This document shows positions 12,424-25,195 of a stretch of DNA of 64,000 bases, piece after piece. The translations under genes were made by a program, and so were the position numbers. The stretch comes from Arctopsyche grandis. Its lineage: Eukaryota; Arthropoda; Insecta; Trichoptera; Hydropsychidae. The notes under the pieces were generated by a model. It was not told the DNA's origin. It did no database searches and was given only the letters and a program-made list of their open reading frames with translations. How positions within the stretch are numbered: the first letter of the stretch is position 1; each line of letters opens with the position of its first letter. The stretch is from NCBI RefSeq assembly GCF_051622035.1, contig NC_135359.1, positions 15,189,501 through 15,253,500 on the forward strand, read 5' to 3'.

Positions 12424-12431
12424 CTTATATA
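12424..12431 (-). promoter_or_regulatory. TATA box of lipase gene 3
   Basis: TATATAAG on the minus strand lies about 145 nt upstream of the ATG at 12279, with 'ATTCAATT' about 30 nt downstream as a possible start site. Motif-based only. Confidence 0.45.
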
Positions 12432-12589
12432 AACAAAAATCTATTAATTTTTTACTCATAATAGTAAATGTATGTATAAAGTCCTATTGATTGTTTTACA
12501 AGTTTTTCAATACATATTTGTTTTTATGTACAGTAAAAAAAAATTTTCATTAGAATAATATAATAATAATAATTTGTATATTTGTATAT

Positions 12590-13256
12590 ATGGGACGGAC
12601 GATCAACCGTCAACCAGTATGGGGAACCAATTTTTTTTTTCATTTTTTTCATATTTTTCATTGTTTTTCAGTTTTTTGTTTTTTTTTTCATTTTTTTCAT
12701 ATTTTTCATATTGTTCATTTTTTTCATATTTTTCATTTTTTTCATATTTTTCATATTTTTCATATTTTTCATATTTTTCATTTTTTTCATATTTTCATTT
12801 TTTTCATATTTTTCATTTTTGTGCTACGGGCGCTGGAGGCGTCTGGAGCACTGGGGGCGAAGGCCCCGGGGCGCCGAATGCATTGGGGGCGCTGGGGGCG
12901 AAGGCCCCGGGGTGCCGAAGGCATCGAGGGCGCTGGGGGTGCCGGAGGCATTGGTGGCGTTGGGGGTGAAGACCCCGGGGTGCCGGAGGCATCTGGGACG
13001 CTGGGGGCAATGAAGGCATCGGGGCGCTGGGGGCGAAGGCCCCGGAACGTCGCAGGCGCCAGGGGCGAAGGCCCCGGGGCGTCGACGATGTACAAAACGT
13101 AATTCGTAATCACTTCGTAATTTGTCATTCGTAATTTCTAATTCGTGCATCAATTTCTTTCCGACACCAGTCGATTCAATATCTTTAACTTTATTTTTAT
13201 TCGAATTTCAATTCCTTTTCGAAAAAACCTGTTGAAATCAACGGGCCCAACACTAG
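12590..13256 (+). mobile_element. Helitron-like non-autonomous element with internal tandem repeats
   Basis: The 3' end on the plus strand is 'cactag' followed by T (CTAG at 13253-13256), preceded by an imperfect hairpin 'cctgttgaaatcaacggg' about ten bases upstream. That is the arrangement of Helitron 3' termini (hairpin, CTRR, insertion before T). The inside holds 'ccagtatggggaacca', then (TTTTTCATA)n at about 12630-12820, then a GC-rich minisatellite. A related copy lies inverted at 60394-60720, sharing the end, 'gtcgattc..atatctttaac' and the 'ggttccccata' block. No Rep/helicase ORF is present. The open frames are repeat artefacts. Confidence 0.6.
12826..13086. repeat. GC-rich minisatellite, unit about 30-45 bp
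   Basis: Degenerate tandem repeats of 'gcgctgggggcgaaggcccc' with 'gaggcat' spacers give a local GC content far above the AT-rich surroundings. All open frames across it (Gly/Ala/Pro-rich) follow the repeat and should not be taken as genes. A different but analogous minisatellite ('gggcgaagccctagaaggca') lies at 51400-51600. Confidence 0.85.
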
Positions 13257-13311
13257 TATCTCTTATAAAAAGGTATCCAAAAAAGTTCTTATAAAATGGT
13301 ATCAACAAAGC

Positions 13312-15557
13312 CTCACAGAATTCGCAGAACTCAACAGGCTGTTTATCACTAATTCATATTTCAGGAAAAACACAAACAATAAGTGGACTTGGGAGAGTCC
13401 TAAAGGAGACAGAAACGAAATCGATTTCATCCTAACAAATGCCCTGCACTCCGTTAAAGACGTTAGTGTTTTAAGTAGAGTAGATATAGGTAGCGATCAC
13501 AGATAAGTCCGTGCCAGGATGGCCATTAATATAAATTGCGAACGTAGGAAATTAATAAAAGGATACAGTAACTCCCCAGATTTCACTCAACTAAGGACTA
13601 GGAAAAAGGAATTCGAACTTGAACTTGGAAATAAATACGAGAAATTATACCCAGAAGCAGACATCGAGGAATTGAACACTGTAATTAGTTCGGTTCTAAC
13701 CTCAACAGGTAAGACATCAAGTGGATTCAGGAAACAGATTAAGCTAAGCAAAATTTCAGCGTAAACAAAAAACCTAATTAAGCATAAAAGGAATTTAGAT
13801 AGGGATAATAATAAGCAAGAATACAATCTAGTAAATAATGAAATTAAAAAAAGAATAGTCAGGGATGTCAGGGATTTTAACAGTAAGCTAATAGAAATTA
13901 CCATTAAGAATAACCGTAGCCTGAAAAAGTGCAAACAGGATCTTTTCTTAGGCAAAAACCAAATGATCGCAATCAGATCAGAGAGCGGAGTAATAATTAG
14001 GAATAGAGAAGAAATCATAGAGAGTTTACACGTTCTATGCAAAACTATACGAGAACGACAACGGTCAATTCCCCGCTCTGGAATCGACACACGGCCAAAG
14101 GGTTCCTGCAGTATTGCCTAGCGAAGTAGAGGCCGCGCTAAAAACTGCAAAGAACGGTAAAACCTCAGGGGAAGATAATATTCCCATTGACTTACTAAAA
14201 TGTGGTGGCTCCCCCCTATTTAATATCTTAGCTAGGCTTTTCAGCAAATGCATCCAGAACCAAGCTATACCAGAAGGATGGAATAACGCAACTATCATCT
14301 TAATACACAAAAAAGGTGATAAAAGCGAAATCAAGAACTACCGACCCATTAGTTTACTTTCAGCGGTCTACAAGCTCTTCACGAAGGTTATTACAGAAAG
14401 GCTGAAGAATATCCTCGACGAGAACCAACCTATAGAACAGGCAGGGTTTAGGGCAAATTTCAGTACAATGGACCACCTCCAAGTAGTTGGCGAACTAATC
14501 GAGCGCGCCAACGAATATCAACGGCCATTGTGCCTAGGTTTCGTCGATTATGAGAAAGCCTTCGACACAGTTAGCCACAATACAGTACTTAACGCTCTAC
14601 ACACACAGGGAGTACCGGAACCCTATGTGCGGCTGTTAGCTGCAATATATAAGAATTCCACAGCTTCGGTCAAAATTTTTTCAGGTACAGATAGATTTAG
14701 CATAGGAAAAGGAGTAAGACAAGGAGATACTATCTCGCCCAAGTTATTCAATGCGGTGCTTGAGGGAGTTTTCAGGAACTTGGAATGGGACACAGCCGGA
14801 GTAAGCATCAACGGTCGCTTCCTGAGTCACCTACGGTTCGCAGACGATATAGTTTTAATATGTCATGATTCAGCTGACCTACTTAACAGACTAACATAGC
14901 TGGACGGGGAAAGTAGAAAAGTAGGATTACAAATTAACGTAAATAAGACCAAACGAATGTTCAATAGTTATTGCATGCCATTAGATGATAAACCAGTAGA
15001 AGTAGTAAATAATTATTTATATTTAGGGCAAATAATTGACATGTCTGGTAGTAAAGATGAAAAGATAAAGGGACGTATGAAATTAGGATGGAGTGCATTT
15101 GGACGGATGAATGCTGTTTTTAAATCAAAAATGCCACTCTGTCTGAAGAAAAAGATCATTGATCAATGCGTTTTGCCAGTGATGACGTATGAATGTGAAA
15201 CTTGGACACTAAACGCCAAGATGCTACATAAAATCCAATGCACTCAAAGAAGTGTGGAACGCTGTATGCTTGGCATAACGAGGAAAGACAGAAAGCGGAA
15301 CACGTGGGGGAGAAGTATGACAAGGGTAGTGGACATGGTGGATAGAGTAAAGAGATTTAAATGGAAATGGGCGGGTCACGTAGCTAGGAGGATGGACGAG
15401 AGGTGGACAAAAGAAGTGCTTGAATGGTACCTGAGAGAATGCAAAAGGGTAAAAGGAAGACCGCAAGGAAGATGGGTGAACGAAATTAGGAAAATGTGCG
15501 GGGTGCGATGGATGAGTGTTGCGCAAAAAAAGTCGAGTGGAAGCGTGTTGGAGAGGT
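13312..15557 (+). mobile_element. RTE-type LINE, degenerate copy 1 (truncated at both ends)
   Basis: Collinear with the fuller copy at 20008-22990, beginning late in the endonuclease ('NKWTWESPKGDRNEIDFIL') and running through the RT. RT palm motifs include 'PISLLSAVYKLF', 'DYEKAFDTVSHN' and 'LRFADDIVL' (FADD at 14837-14848), then the C-terminal '[12 protein letters not shown]'. Stops occur at about 13504, 13762 and 14897. There is an 8-10 bp deletion near 14990 relative to copy 2, and the last about 40 bp of the element are missing at 15557, where another repeat begins. Inactive. Confidence 0.88.
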
Positions 15558-15559
15558 CT

Positions 15560-16080
15560 GAGTTTGGTCATCAATATAAATGGAGCGTTATTTCCACTTA
15601 TATTGATGACCAAACTGAGCAAAATAGCAAAATTTGAAAACTATCAGATTAGAACCCAAACTTCCTCAGACGACAAAATCGATTCTTAACTAAGAAGAAG
15701 TTAGTAATAAAAACTTATAGGCGTTTAAACAAATAAAATCTGACATAGCGAGATGGTGGCGAAAAGGGATATAAAGTAAGAAGAGGCTAGTAATGATCAA
15801 TGTGGACGATCAATGTGAACGAACAATGTGGACGATAGACGTCACCGAGAAATATGGTATATGAAAATAGAAATATGAGTATTTTCAAACGTGACTATTG
15901 CGATTATTTTTCACCATCGTAATAGCTGACGTCATTTCTACATATATTGATGACCAAACCGCGCAAAATGGCAAAGTTTGAAAATGATCGGATAAGAACC
16001 CAAATTTCTTCTGACTAGAAATCAATCAATCAAGTGAAAGTAAGACGAGTCTAGTAAAAATAGGCATATTTAAAATCTTA
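15560..16080 (+). repeat. Dispersed repeat with TTTGGTCATCAATATAA hairpin
   Basis: A perfect 17 bp inverted repeat (15563-15579 with 15598-15614) opens the block. The word 'tattgatgaccaaac' recurs at about 15948-15962, followed both times by 'gcaaaat.gcaaa.tttgaaaa'. The reverse complement of this sequence is found at about 40340-40600. The RTE copy to its left is cut off exactly where it begins, so it probably inserted later. No ORF; class unknown. Confidence 0.6.
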
Positions 16081-16467
16081 AATTATATTAATGAACCAAA
16101 TAAATGTCGTCATTTATGAAACAATACAATAAATATTTCATTTAAATTAGTAATATTCTTTATTTATTTGCACTGATTTTTATAAAATTATCACTGTAGT
16201 TTTATCATTTTTGTCCCACTGTGTAAAATATGCCTAATATTAGACAAAAACACGACAAATAATTTTATCCTTAATGCTCAATTATTTTTTCATCCAAAAC
16301 TAATAATAATCTTTTGGTTTTTACAAGCTTTTTTATATTTCAGTTTAAAGGCCGTATACATACCTACATATATAATGAATGCAAGGAACACTTCGTTTGT
16401 ATATTCTCAAATATTACATAGTTGGCAAACGTGTGGAAAACGTGTATTGCTTTTTAATAATTTTGAA

Positions 16468-18687
16468 ATGGCGTACTTCAAATACCTTTGCTTTATTGTC
16501 TTATTGTTAGTATTATATCCATCAAAAATTAGATCGATCAATTTTAATACATCTGGACTATCAAGTAATATTCCAAAGCCTTTCGGTGATTGTAAGTATT
16601 CATACTATTTTAATTATGTTACCTTAATTAGTATTAAAAAACTAACATATAATACACTGTGAATCAATGTTAATTTTATATCGTCATATTCTTTAGGTAC
16701 AAACATTAAGAAATTTTTGGGCAATGCTTATGAAGACCAATCAGCCCAAGCTATTGAAAAGCTACCTAAGACTTCCCTAAAATTTTATGTTAACACAAAC
16801 ACGGTAAATAAACTTATTGATTTTAATCATAATATGAAATTTAAAAACATGATAGATTTAAATTCTATATACATATATCAAATACCGGTCTCCGTGACGA
16901 GACAGAATGTTAAATTACAGAAAATGCAAATATCGGAAGGCAAAGATCGAAAATTGAAAGATCTTAAATCGAAAGATCAAAAAAAAAATGGTGCATGGTA
17001 TACGGTACATACTCACATAATTTGCGCGAGCAGGATACAACAGGAACAGGAGGAACATGCTTTTCCTCCCGTATTCTGCGCGCGCACATTAATACTTTCG
17101 ATTTAAGATCTTCCGATTTTCGATCTTTGCCTTCCGATGTTTGCGTTTTCTGTAATTTAACATTCTGTCTCGTCACGTAGACCGGTATTTGATATATATA
17201 GAAAGTCACAAAAAAATCGATATTGAACTGTACAGACACATTCACACATACCGGCAGCATTATGAAATGCTAATAGCTGTGACACCGTCACAAATTTGAC
17301 CGCAAATGTATGAAAACTTACACAAGACAAAAGTTCTGCTTCCGAATGTCGGATTTTGTTAAAAAAAAAATTATCACTATCAGTACCCAATAAATATCAA
17401 AAAGATTAAAATAATTTAAAAGGTCAAAATAAAATAATGAAATATTGTAAAAAAAAATTTCATTAAATTGATACAAGAATTATACTTGAATTTTTTTGTG
17501 AAGAGCGCACATGTTTAAGGGGTCGAAAAAATAGTGGAAGGAAAATCAAAAAAATGGTATTATCATGTTTAAGTATGAAATTTATTATAAATTTCAAATA
17601 AAAAAATCCACAATGGATATGTAAGTAAACGCAATAAATAAATTAAAAGTTGTTAAAATGTCCTATATAATAAATACATACTCGTTTTTAATGATGGTAA
17701 TCCAAATTCTGTAATCGTAATTTTAATTAATTTTAGTACGTGTATCCATTGAATACTGCCGCATCGGATTATAATTCATCCTCTGAATACAAATCATTTT
17801 TAAAAACAGTTATAATATTCCACGGCTATATGGGAGATTCTACAGGGTCATATATGATGAGTTTGGTAAATGCAGTTAAGGCTGCTGGGAATGCGAACGT
17901 ATTGCAGTATGAACATAGTATTTATACGAGAGATAATTATTTGATGGCTACGACGAATGCTCAATATGCTGGAGAAGCTTTAGGAAAAGTGTTAGCCGAA
18001 ATGTATACAAGTGAGTGCAATTCTCAGAAAAAATAAAGTTTCTTATTATCAAATCCATTAAAAATATAAATATATTTCAGTTGGTGTCCGAAATTTCCAC
18101 TTGATTGGTCTTAGTATAGGCGCACAAGTAGCTGCTTTCACAGGAAAAGCATTTTTTAAACTAACCGGAATTAAAATTAATCAAATCACGGGGCTCGATC
18201 CATCAGGACCGTGTTATCAAAATGAAACCCCGGATCAAACTTTGACAAAAGCCGATGCAAATTTTGTTGATGTCATACATACAGACATGGGCGGATTTGC
18301 AGTTTCGGGTTCGTTGGGTAAGTGCTTGTAAAGTATCATTATACATATGTATTCTTTTATGAAAATTTTCTTACTGTGGCTCATATTCTAGGTCACGTGG
18401 ACTTTTTCCCCAACGGTGGAAAGATTAGCATGCCGGGTTGTTTTTATATTAACCTTTGCAATCATGTGCAATCTATCATCTACTATACCGAGAGTGCGAA
18501 TATTAGTAAATATGGATTTAAATCAGTAATGTGCACTGATTACGTATCATTTATAACTAGAAGATGTACTTCAAACACCCAAGTATCAATGGGTTATTGG
18601 TTGGCAAATAGTGTGCCACACGGCGACTACTATTTGAAAACTAATTTTTTCACTAATTATGCATTAGGGGATGCAGGAATTGTGTAA
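16468..18687 (+). CDS. Secreted phospholipase A1-type lipase, gene 4 (unit 1)
   Basis: Exons 16468-16591, 16697-16803, 17737-18010, 18081-18317 and 18392-18687, giving 345 codons plus stop. An upstream in-frame ATG (16375) exists, but the ATG at 16468 sits directly before the signal peptide 'MAYFKYLCFIVLLLVLYPS'. The oxyanion motif is 'IIFHGYMG'. The nucleophile elbow is the unusual 'GLSIGAQ' (Ser180), in place of GHSLGAH. Asp208 lies in LDPSGPC and His272 in CNH. The lid is Cys264-x5-Cys270. The triad and GxSxG remain, so an active enzyme is plausible. Intron 2 (16804-17736) carries a palindromic MITE and part of the ACCGGAAGT repeat. AATAAA at 18711-18716. Near-identical paralogues lie at 30325-35409 and 45228-47427. 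Confidence 0.92.
16868..17202. mobile_element. Palindromic MITE in intron 2 of gene 4
   Basis: Roughly 100 bp terminal inverted repeats face each other: one runs from 'atatatcaaataccggtct' (about 16875), the other is its reverse complement ending near 17198. Matching internal blocks are 'cgtgacgagacagaatgtta' and 'ggcaaagatcgaaaat'. The centre (about 16985-17095) is GC-richer and has smaller inverted words. Units 2 and 3 lack it; there, other sequence occupies this place, so it inserted only in unit 1. No transposase; superfamily unknown. Confidence 0.7.
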
Positions 18688-19312
18688 TTTTTTATCATGG
18701 AAAAATTAGTAATAAATAGTAGTTTTTATTATGAATTTTTATCATAATATAACATTTAAATACAATGACTAATGGAATGAACCAGAAATGAAAAATGTTT
18801 GTTTACGAAACTAACTGTACATTACATATTTGAACAAAAATGGATCGTGTTACACACAGTAGGCATAAAAAACCAATTAAGATAGGATGCGAATTGTGTT
18901 ACTTAAATTTAGTAATATTATCAATTTAACCGCTTAAGTGTAGCGAGCTGCTACAATTTACATTACAATTAACGATTTGAGTCCTAACCATTTGGAAGCA
19001 GTTTTAATAAATTATTAATTCATAGTGCAAATGAACAAGAGATTAAGTTTGATTGATTTTTTGAAAAAAATAAAATACAGTGAGATTTTCGTTAAATTGC
19101 ATTTAATTGAAGTAAAAAAAAAAAAAAATCCATTTAATTTTCAGTATGTCATTTTCTGGTTAATTCAAAGTAACAAAACTATTTAAGCCATATCAAATGA
19201 ATGCATTTGCTTTTTCTACGAATCACATGTTTACAGTTTTGCTACAAGTTTTTCTGAAATTGTACCCATTTTTAATAATATTTGTTATATAATTTTAAAT
19301 AAAGTGATCATA
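18688..19312. other. Conserved 3' flank of the lipase unit
   Basis: Non-coding. The same sequence follows the lipase in all three units (reverse complement 29699-30324; forward 47428-48051), including 'gcgagctgctacaattta' and an A-run near 19117. It links the lipase to the orphan exon that begins at 19313. Confidence 0.75.
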
Positions 19313-19433
19313 ATGAAAAATGGAAGTTTTAATATAATTTTGTGTATGTTTGTTGGTTTTATTCAAACTATTAAATTAAAAAATACATCGCGATTCATAA
19401 AGCAAAGTTTTGCTCAAGGAACTTTGGGTGATT
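19313..19433 (+). pseudogene. Orphan first exon of another lipase
   Basis: The ATG at 19313 opens 40 codons plus one base and ends 'GDC' across a GT donor (GATT|GTATGT). This matches exon 1 of gene 3 in length (121 bp) and phase, and its end matches exon 1 of genes 4-7 (...GDC). The N-terminus 'MKNGSFNIILCMFVGFIQT' is a signal peptide. No exon 2-5 follows: a (TA)n tract starts at 19470 and an RTE LINE fills the next 3 kb. It is the 5' stub of a tandem neighbour that was cut off. Duplicates: 29698-29578 (-) and the first 27 bases at 48052. Confidence 0.75.
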
Positions 19434-19461
19434 GTATGTATTAATTTGTATATTTTTACAC

Positions 19462-19987
<526 letters not shown>

Positions 19988-20007
19988 CATCATCATCATC
20001 ATCATCA

Positions 20008-22990
20008 TCATTTACAGCCATTCGCCATCCACTGCTGGATGAAGGCCTCTCCAACACGCTTCCACTCGTCTCTGTTTTGCGCAACACTCATCCATCTCAT
20101 TCCGCACATTTTCTTAATTTCGTTCACCCATCTTCCTTGCGGTCTTCCTTTTACTCTTTTGCCTTCTCTCGGGTACCATTCAAGCACTTCTTTTGTCCAC
20201 CTTTCGTCCATCCTCCTAGCTACGTGACCCGCCCATTGCCATTTCAATCTCTTCACTCTATCCACTATGTCCACTACCCTTGTCATATTTCTCACCCACG
20301 TGTTCCGCTTCCTGTCTTTCCTCGTTATGCCAAGCATACAGCGTTCCATACTTCTTTGAGTGCATTGGATTTTATTTTGCATCTTGGCGTTCAGTGTCCA
20401 AGTTTCACATCCATACGTCATCACTGGCAAAACGCATTGATCAAAGATCCTTTTCTTCAGGCAGAGTGGCATTTTTGATTTAAAAACAGCATTCATCCGT
20501 CCAAATGCACTCCACCCTAATTTCATACGTCTCTTTATCTCTTCATTTTTACTACCAGACATGTCAATTATTTGACCTAAATATAAATAATTATTTACTA
20601 CTTCTACTGGTTTATCATCTAAGGGGATGCTATCAGGCATGCAATAACTATTGAACATTAGTTTAGTCTTATCTACGTTAATTTTTAATCCTACTTTTCT
20701 ACTTTCCCTGTCCAGCTGTGTTAGTCTGATGAGTAGGTCAGCTGAATCACGAGCAACTAGAACTATATCGTCTGCGAACCGAAGGTGACTCAAAAAGCGA
20801 CCATTGATGCTTACTCCGGCTGTATCCCAATCCAATTTCCTGAAAACTCCCTCAAGCACCGCATTGAATAACTTGGGCGAGATTGTATCTCCTTGTCTTA
20901 CTCCTTTTCCTATGCTAAATCTATCTGTACCTGAAAAAATTTTAACCGAAGCTGTGGCATTCTTATATATTGCAGCTAACAGTCCCACATAGGGTTCCGG
21001 CACTCCCTGTGTTTTTAGAGCGTTAAGTACTGCATTATGACTAACTGTATCGAAGGCTTTCTCATAATCGACGAAACCTAGGCACAATGGCCGTTGATAT
21101 TCGTTGGCGCGCTCGATTAGTTCGCCAACTACTTGGAGGTGGTCCATTGTGCTGAAATTTGCCCTAAGCCCTGCCTGCTCTATAGGTTGGTTCTCGTCGA
21201 GGATATTCTTCAGCCTTTCTGTAATAACCTTCGTGAAGAGCTTGTAGACCGCTGAAAGTAGACTAATGGGTCGGTAGTTCTTGATATCGCTTTTGTCGCC
21301 TTTTTTGTGTATTAAAATGATAGTTGCGTTATTCCATCCTTCTGGTATAGCTTAGTTCTGGATGCATTTGCTGAAAAGCCTAGCTAAGATATTAATTAGG
21401 GGGGGGCCGCCACATTTTAGTAAGTCAATGGGAATATTATCTTCCCCTGGGGTTTTACCGTTCTTTGCAGTTTTTAGCGCGGCCTCTACTTCGCTAGGCA
21501 ATACTGCAGGAACCCTTTGGCCGTGTGTCGATTCCAGAGCGGGGAATTGGCCGTTGTCGTTCTCGTATAGTTTTGCATAGAACGTGTAAACTCTGTCTAT
21601 GATTTCTTCTCTATTCCTAATTATTACTCCGCTCTCTGATCTGATTGCGATCATTTGGTTTTTGCCTAAGAAAAGATCCTGTTTGCACTTTTTCAGGCTA
21701 CGGTTATTCTTAATGGTATTTTCTATTAGCTTGCTGTTAAAATCCCTGACATCCCTGACTATTCTCTTTTTAATTTCCTTATTTACTAGATTGTATTCTT
21801 GCTTATTATTATCCCTATCTAAATTCCTTTTATGCTTAATTAGGTTTTTTGTTTCCGCTGAAATTTTGCTTAATTTAATCTGTTTCCTGAATCCACCTAA
21901 TTTCTTACCTGTTGAGGTTAGAACCGAACTAATTACAGTGTTCAATTCCTCTATGTCTGCTTCTGGGTTTAATTTCCCGTATCGATTTCCAAGTTCGAGT
22001 TCGAATTCCTTTTTCCTAGACCTTAGTTGAGCGAAATCTGGAGAGTTACTGCATCCTTTTATTAATTTCCTACGTTCGCAATTTATATTAATGGCCATCT
22101 TGCCACGGACTAATCTGTGATCGCTACCTATATCTACTTTACTTAAAACACTAACGTCTTTAACGGAGTGCAGGGCATTTGTTAGGATGAAATCGATCTC
22201 GTTTCTGTCTCCTTTAGGACTCTCCCAAGTCCACTTATTGTTGGTGTTTTTCCTGAAAAATGAATTAGTGATAAAGAGCCTGTTGTGTTCTGCGAATTCT
22301 ATGAGGCGATCGCCTCTGTCGTTTCTTTGGCCGGTACCAAAATTGCCTACTGCTCTTTCAGTATTTGCCTTTTGTCCTATTTTTGCGTTAAAGTCGCCCA
22401 TGATTATTTTAAAGTGGTGACGGCTATTATCGTATGCGTCCTGTATTTTTTCGTAGAAGTCTTCTATTTCCTCGTCTGGGTGGCTAGATGTGGGGGCGTA
22501 CACTTGGAAGATTTGACAAGTGTACCTGCTCGAGATTCTTAATACTATATAGCATATACGTTCCGATATGTCGCTTATTTCTATAATATTTCTTTCTATT
22601 CTCTTATTGATAAGAAACCCTACTCCTCCTATTCTACCATTTGGTAGCCCTCTCCAGTAGAGACAGTTACCACTTTTTAGGATTATTTGGTTTTGCTGTT
22701 TTCGTCTTACTTCACTAAGTCCTATTATATCCCATTTGATATTTTCTAATTCATTCTCTAATGCAAGCACACTTCCTTCACTCGATAACGTTCTTACATT
22801 GTACGTGGCTAAATACAGGTTTCTATTAGCTAAGCTATCATCCATCGTCACTCTTACCTTGTTGGAGGTTTGGATATTATTTTTCTCGCATTTATCCAAG
22901 ATGTGTTGAGAAAAAGGCGGTACTTGAGAGAGATTTCCATTCAAGGAGTGAGTTCTTACCGCCATAGACTCTTCTCTGTGGTCAGCTTTG
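20008..22990 (-). mobile_element. RTE-type LINE, nearly complete copy 2
   Basis: One long minus-strand frame from 22965 to 20008 (about 985 codons) encodes an endonuclease ('YLATYNVRTLSSEG', 'GLSEVRRKQQNQ', 'IIMGDFNAKIGQ', 'SDHRLVRGKM'). A reverse transcriptase follows ('PISLLSAVYKLF', 'DYEKAFDTVSHN', 'FSIGKGVRQGDTISP', 'LRFADDIVLVA'), with the C-terminal '[20 protein letters not shown]'. Length, single-ORF layout and the short simple-sequence 3' tail (GATGATG, then TA) fit the RTE clade. The only break seen is one TAA at about 21353-21355, where copies 1 and 3 have a Gln codon ('KCIQN' / 'AIPEGWNN'). The 5' end beyond 22990 is not defined. A young copy inactivated by one nonsense change. Confidence 0.92.
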
Positions 22991-23676
22991 TCAGATAGTC
23001 ATCCTAGGTATCACTTGGATCACTTATGAGTTATTACATGCCATTTAACAGGGTTACTTTGTAAGTGAAAGTAGTTAGTTATGATAATAATAGATTAGCA
23101 ATTGTTATACTACTTTTTTACAGATCTTTATCGTGAGACGCCTCTTTGGAGACAACGGATTTATATATGTGAGTGCGGTTTGCAATTTAATATTTTAATA
23201 ATAAATTTAGTAAAGAAGATAAAATTACACGAATTACTTTAATATAAATTAAATATGAAAAAGAACTATTAGACAGTTGGGAAACACCGTTTCTGTTTGC
23301 TATTATTCTATTAAGTAAAGTTCGTTAAAATTTTTTGTCTGAAAGCAATTATGTGGAAGATTTATTGCTTCTGTGGGACCGAATTTTGACTGACGAGCAG
23401 GGACCCTTATTTTTTTTTGTATTCAGGTAGGGAGATGTATCTCGTTCGTATACGCTTTTGTAACTGACACAAAATTAACACAAAATTTTTCGCAATCACT
23501 GATATTAAAAAACGCTGTTAACGGCCGATCATCTGTTTATTTTTACACTTAAATTATACTAGGATGCAATTAGTAAAATAAGTGATTAGATGGTTAAGTT
23601 TTTAGATTAAATTTCGTGCAATAGCCGGGTTTAAGCGAGTAATAGCGGGAAGAACGCAGAAGCACGTCTTCCCCGC
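22991..23676. other. Unassigned DNA between RTE copy 2 and a TA tract
   Basis: No ORF of interest. The first part may be the RTE 5' untranslated region. The piece at about 23620-23698 is GC-richer and runs into (TA)n. Confidence 0.35.
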
Positions 23677-23696
23677 ATGACACGACAGACCGAACT

Positions 23697-23903
<207 letters not shown>

Positions 23904-24119
23904 ATTGGATGTGTGGTGAATTTTAAACCGGTAAAATTGTGACCAAAAACTTCGTATTAGTAGAGCACAAATTTGTGTTGTGTGCGCTGCATCATTGAAC
24001 GCTGCATCATGTGCGTCATTGTATACAACGATATAGTGGTCACAAACTTTTTTCAATGTGTTTTCAAATAATTTTGTAATGAAATAATTAGAAGGATTTG
24101 AATTTAATAATATATTTAT

Positions 24120-25183
24120 TGAATTCAGTTCCAGCTTAGGGCTTGAACTGAATACTATTAAATGTGCCATTATGAGTTATGGACGTGCGAATTTGCTCTA
24201 TTGTCACGGATATTCCATTGGATCCGCATTGTTGAAGCGTGTGGAATCTATGGTCGACTTGGGTATCACTTTTGATCCTCAATTCACCTTTCACAACCAC
24301 ATTAACACAGTCGCTGACGTATCCTTTCGTCGACTTGGATTTGTCTTGAGATATGCTAGGTTATTCCCCAACCCCATGTCTTCTCGCTTGCTTTTCAACT
24401 CGCTTGTTAGAAGTAAGCTAGAGTATAATGCGATTGTGTGGAATCCGCATGAAGCAAACTACTCTCTTATTATCGTATTATCTTATTATCGTAAGCATTT
24501 CTTCGTTTTCTATATAAGAAAGAATTTGGGTATTAACCATATCTCTATCCTACTCCTTTCCTTTTGGGAATGCTTGGGTATAATTCCCTTGAACTTCGGA
24601 GAAACTTCTCGTTAATTCGTTTCGTTCTCCAGCTACTGCGTGGTAATACGCCATGCCCGTTGTTGCTGGAACAATTGGGACTTTATGTACCTAATAATTA
24701 TGTGCGTGGTAGATATCATAATTTAATGGTTGTACCTGCTGCTCGCACAGTTCTTTTTCGAATGGCTCCTATACCAAGAGCTATTCGACTTCTCAATGAA
24801 ATCGTTGCTGCCGTCCTTGAATGCGATATTTTCCATCTCGGTGAGCGTAGATTATCGGATATTATTTTAACATATTTATCTGGTAACCTGCACTCATCAT
24901 TACTTTCTTAATTTGAATGTGATGTATGAGTGGAATCTTAATCTACTCTCTTCCATTTGGGCCTCGCTGTGATTTTATTTTTTATTCATATTTTGTTTTA
25001 TTTGGTTTACTTTTTCTTTCTCCTTTGTACATTTTTATGTACTATTTTAATTTTGTTCAATGTAAACAAAGAATGGGGATGAATGGATTTTATTTGATTT
25101 TTACACTTTATTTTTTTTTTTCTTCTGATGTATTATTTTCCTTTTGTTACTTTTTTATTATTATTTTTTTTATATATATATAT
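24120..25183 (+). mobile_element. 5'-truncated LINE (Jockey/CR1-like), copy 2
   Basis: Starts at 'ttcagttcc' near 24124 and encodes the end of ORF2. Runs include 'IMSYGRANLLYCHGYSIGS', 'MVDLGITFDPQFTFHNHI' and, after a small rearrangement near 24470-24560, 'ELRRNFSLIRFVLQLLRG' and 'GLYVPNNYVRGRYHNLMV'. The 3' region runs to a T-rich stretch and a short TA tract at about 25171-25186, where an LTR begins. Catalytic RT motifs are absent; dead. Confidence 0.82.
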
Positions 25184-25195
25184 ATAGGATCCGGA

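Noticed and set aside
12574-13153. Overlapping open frames rich in Phe, then Gly/Ala/Pro, on both strands
   Set aside because: They follow the (TTTTTCATA)n and GC-rich tandem repeats and are open in nearly all frames, which is expected from repeats without stops.
21352-21362. Interpretation of RTE copy 2 as two separate genes
   Set aside because: The two frames are in the same phase and separated by one TAA that is a Gln codon in the sister copies, so it is one ORF with a nonsense change.
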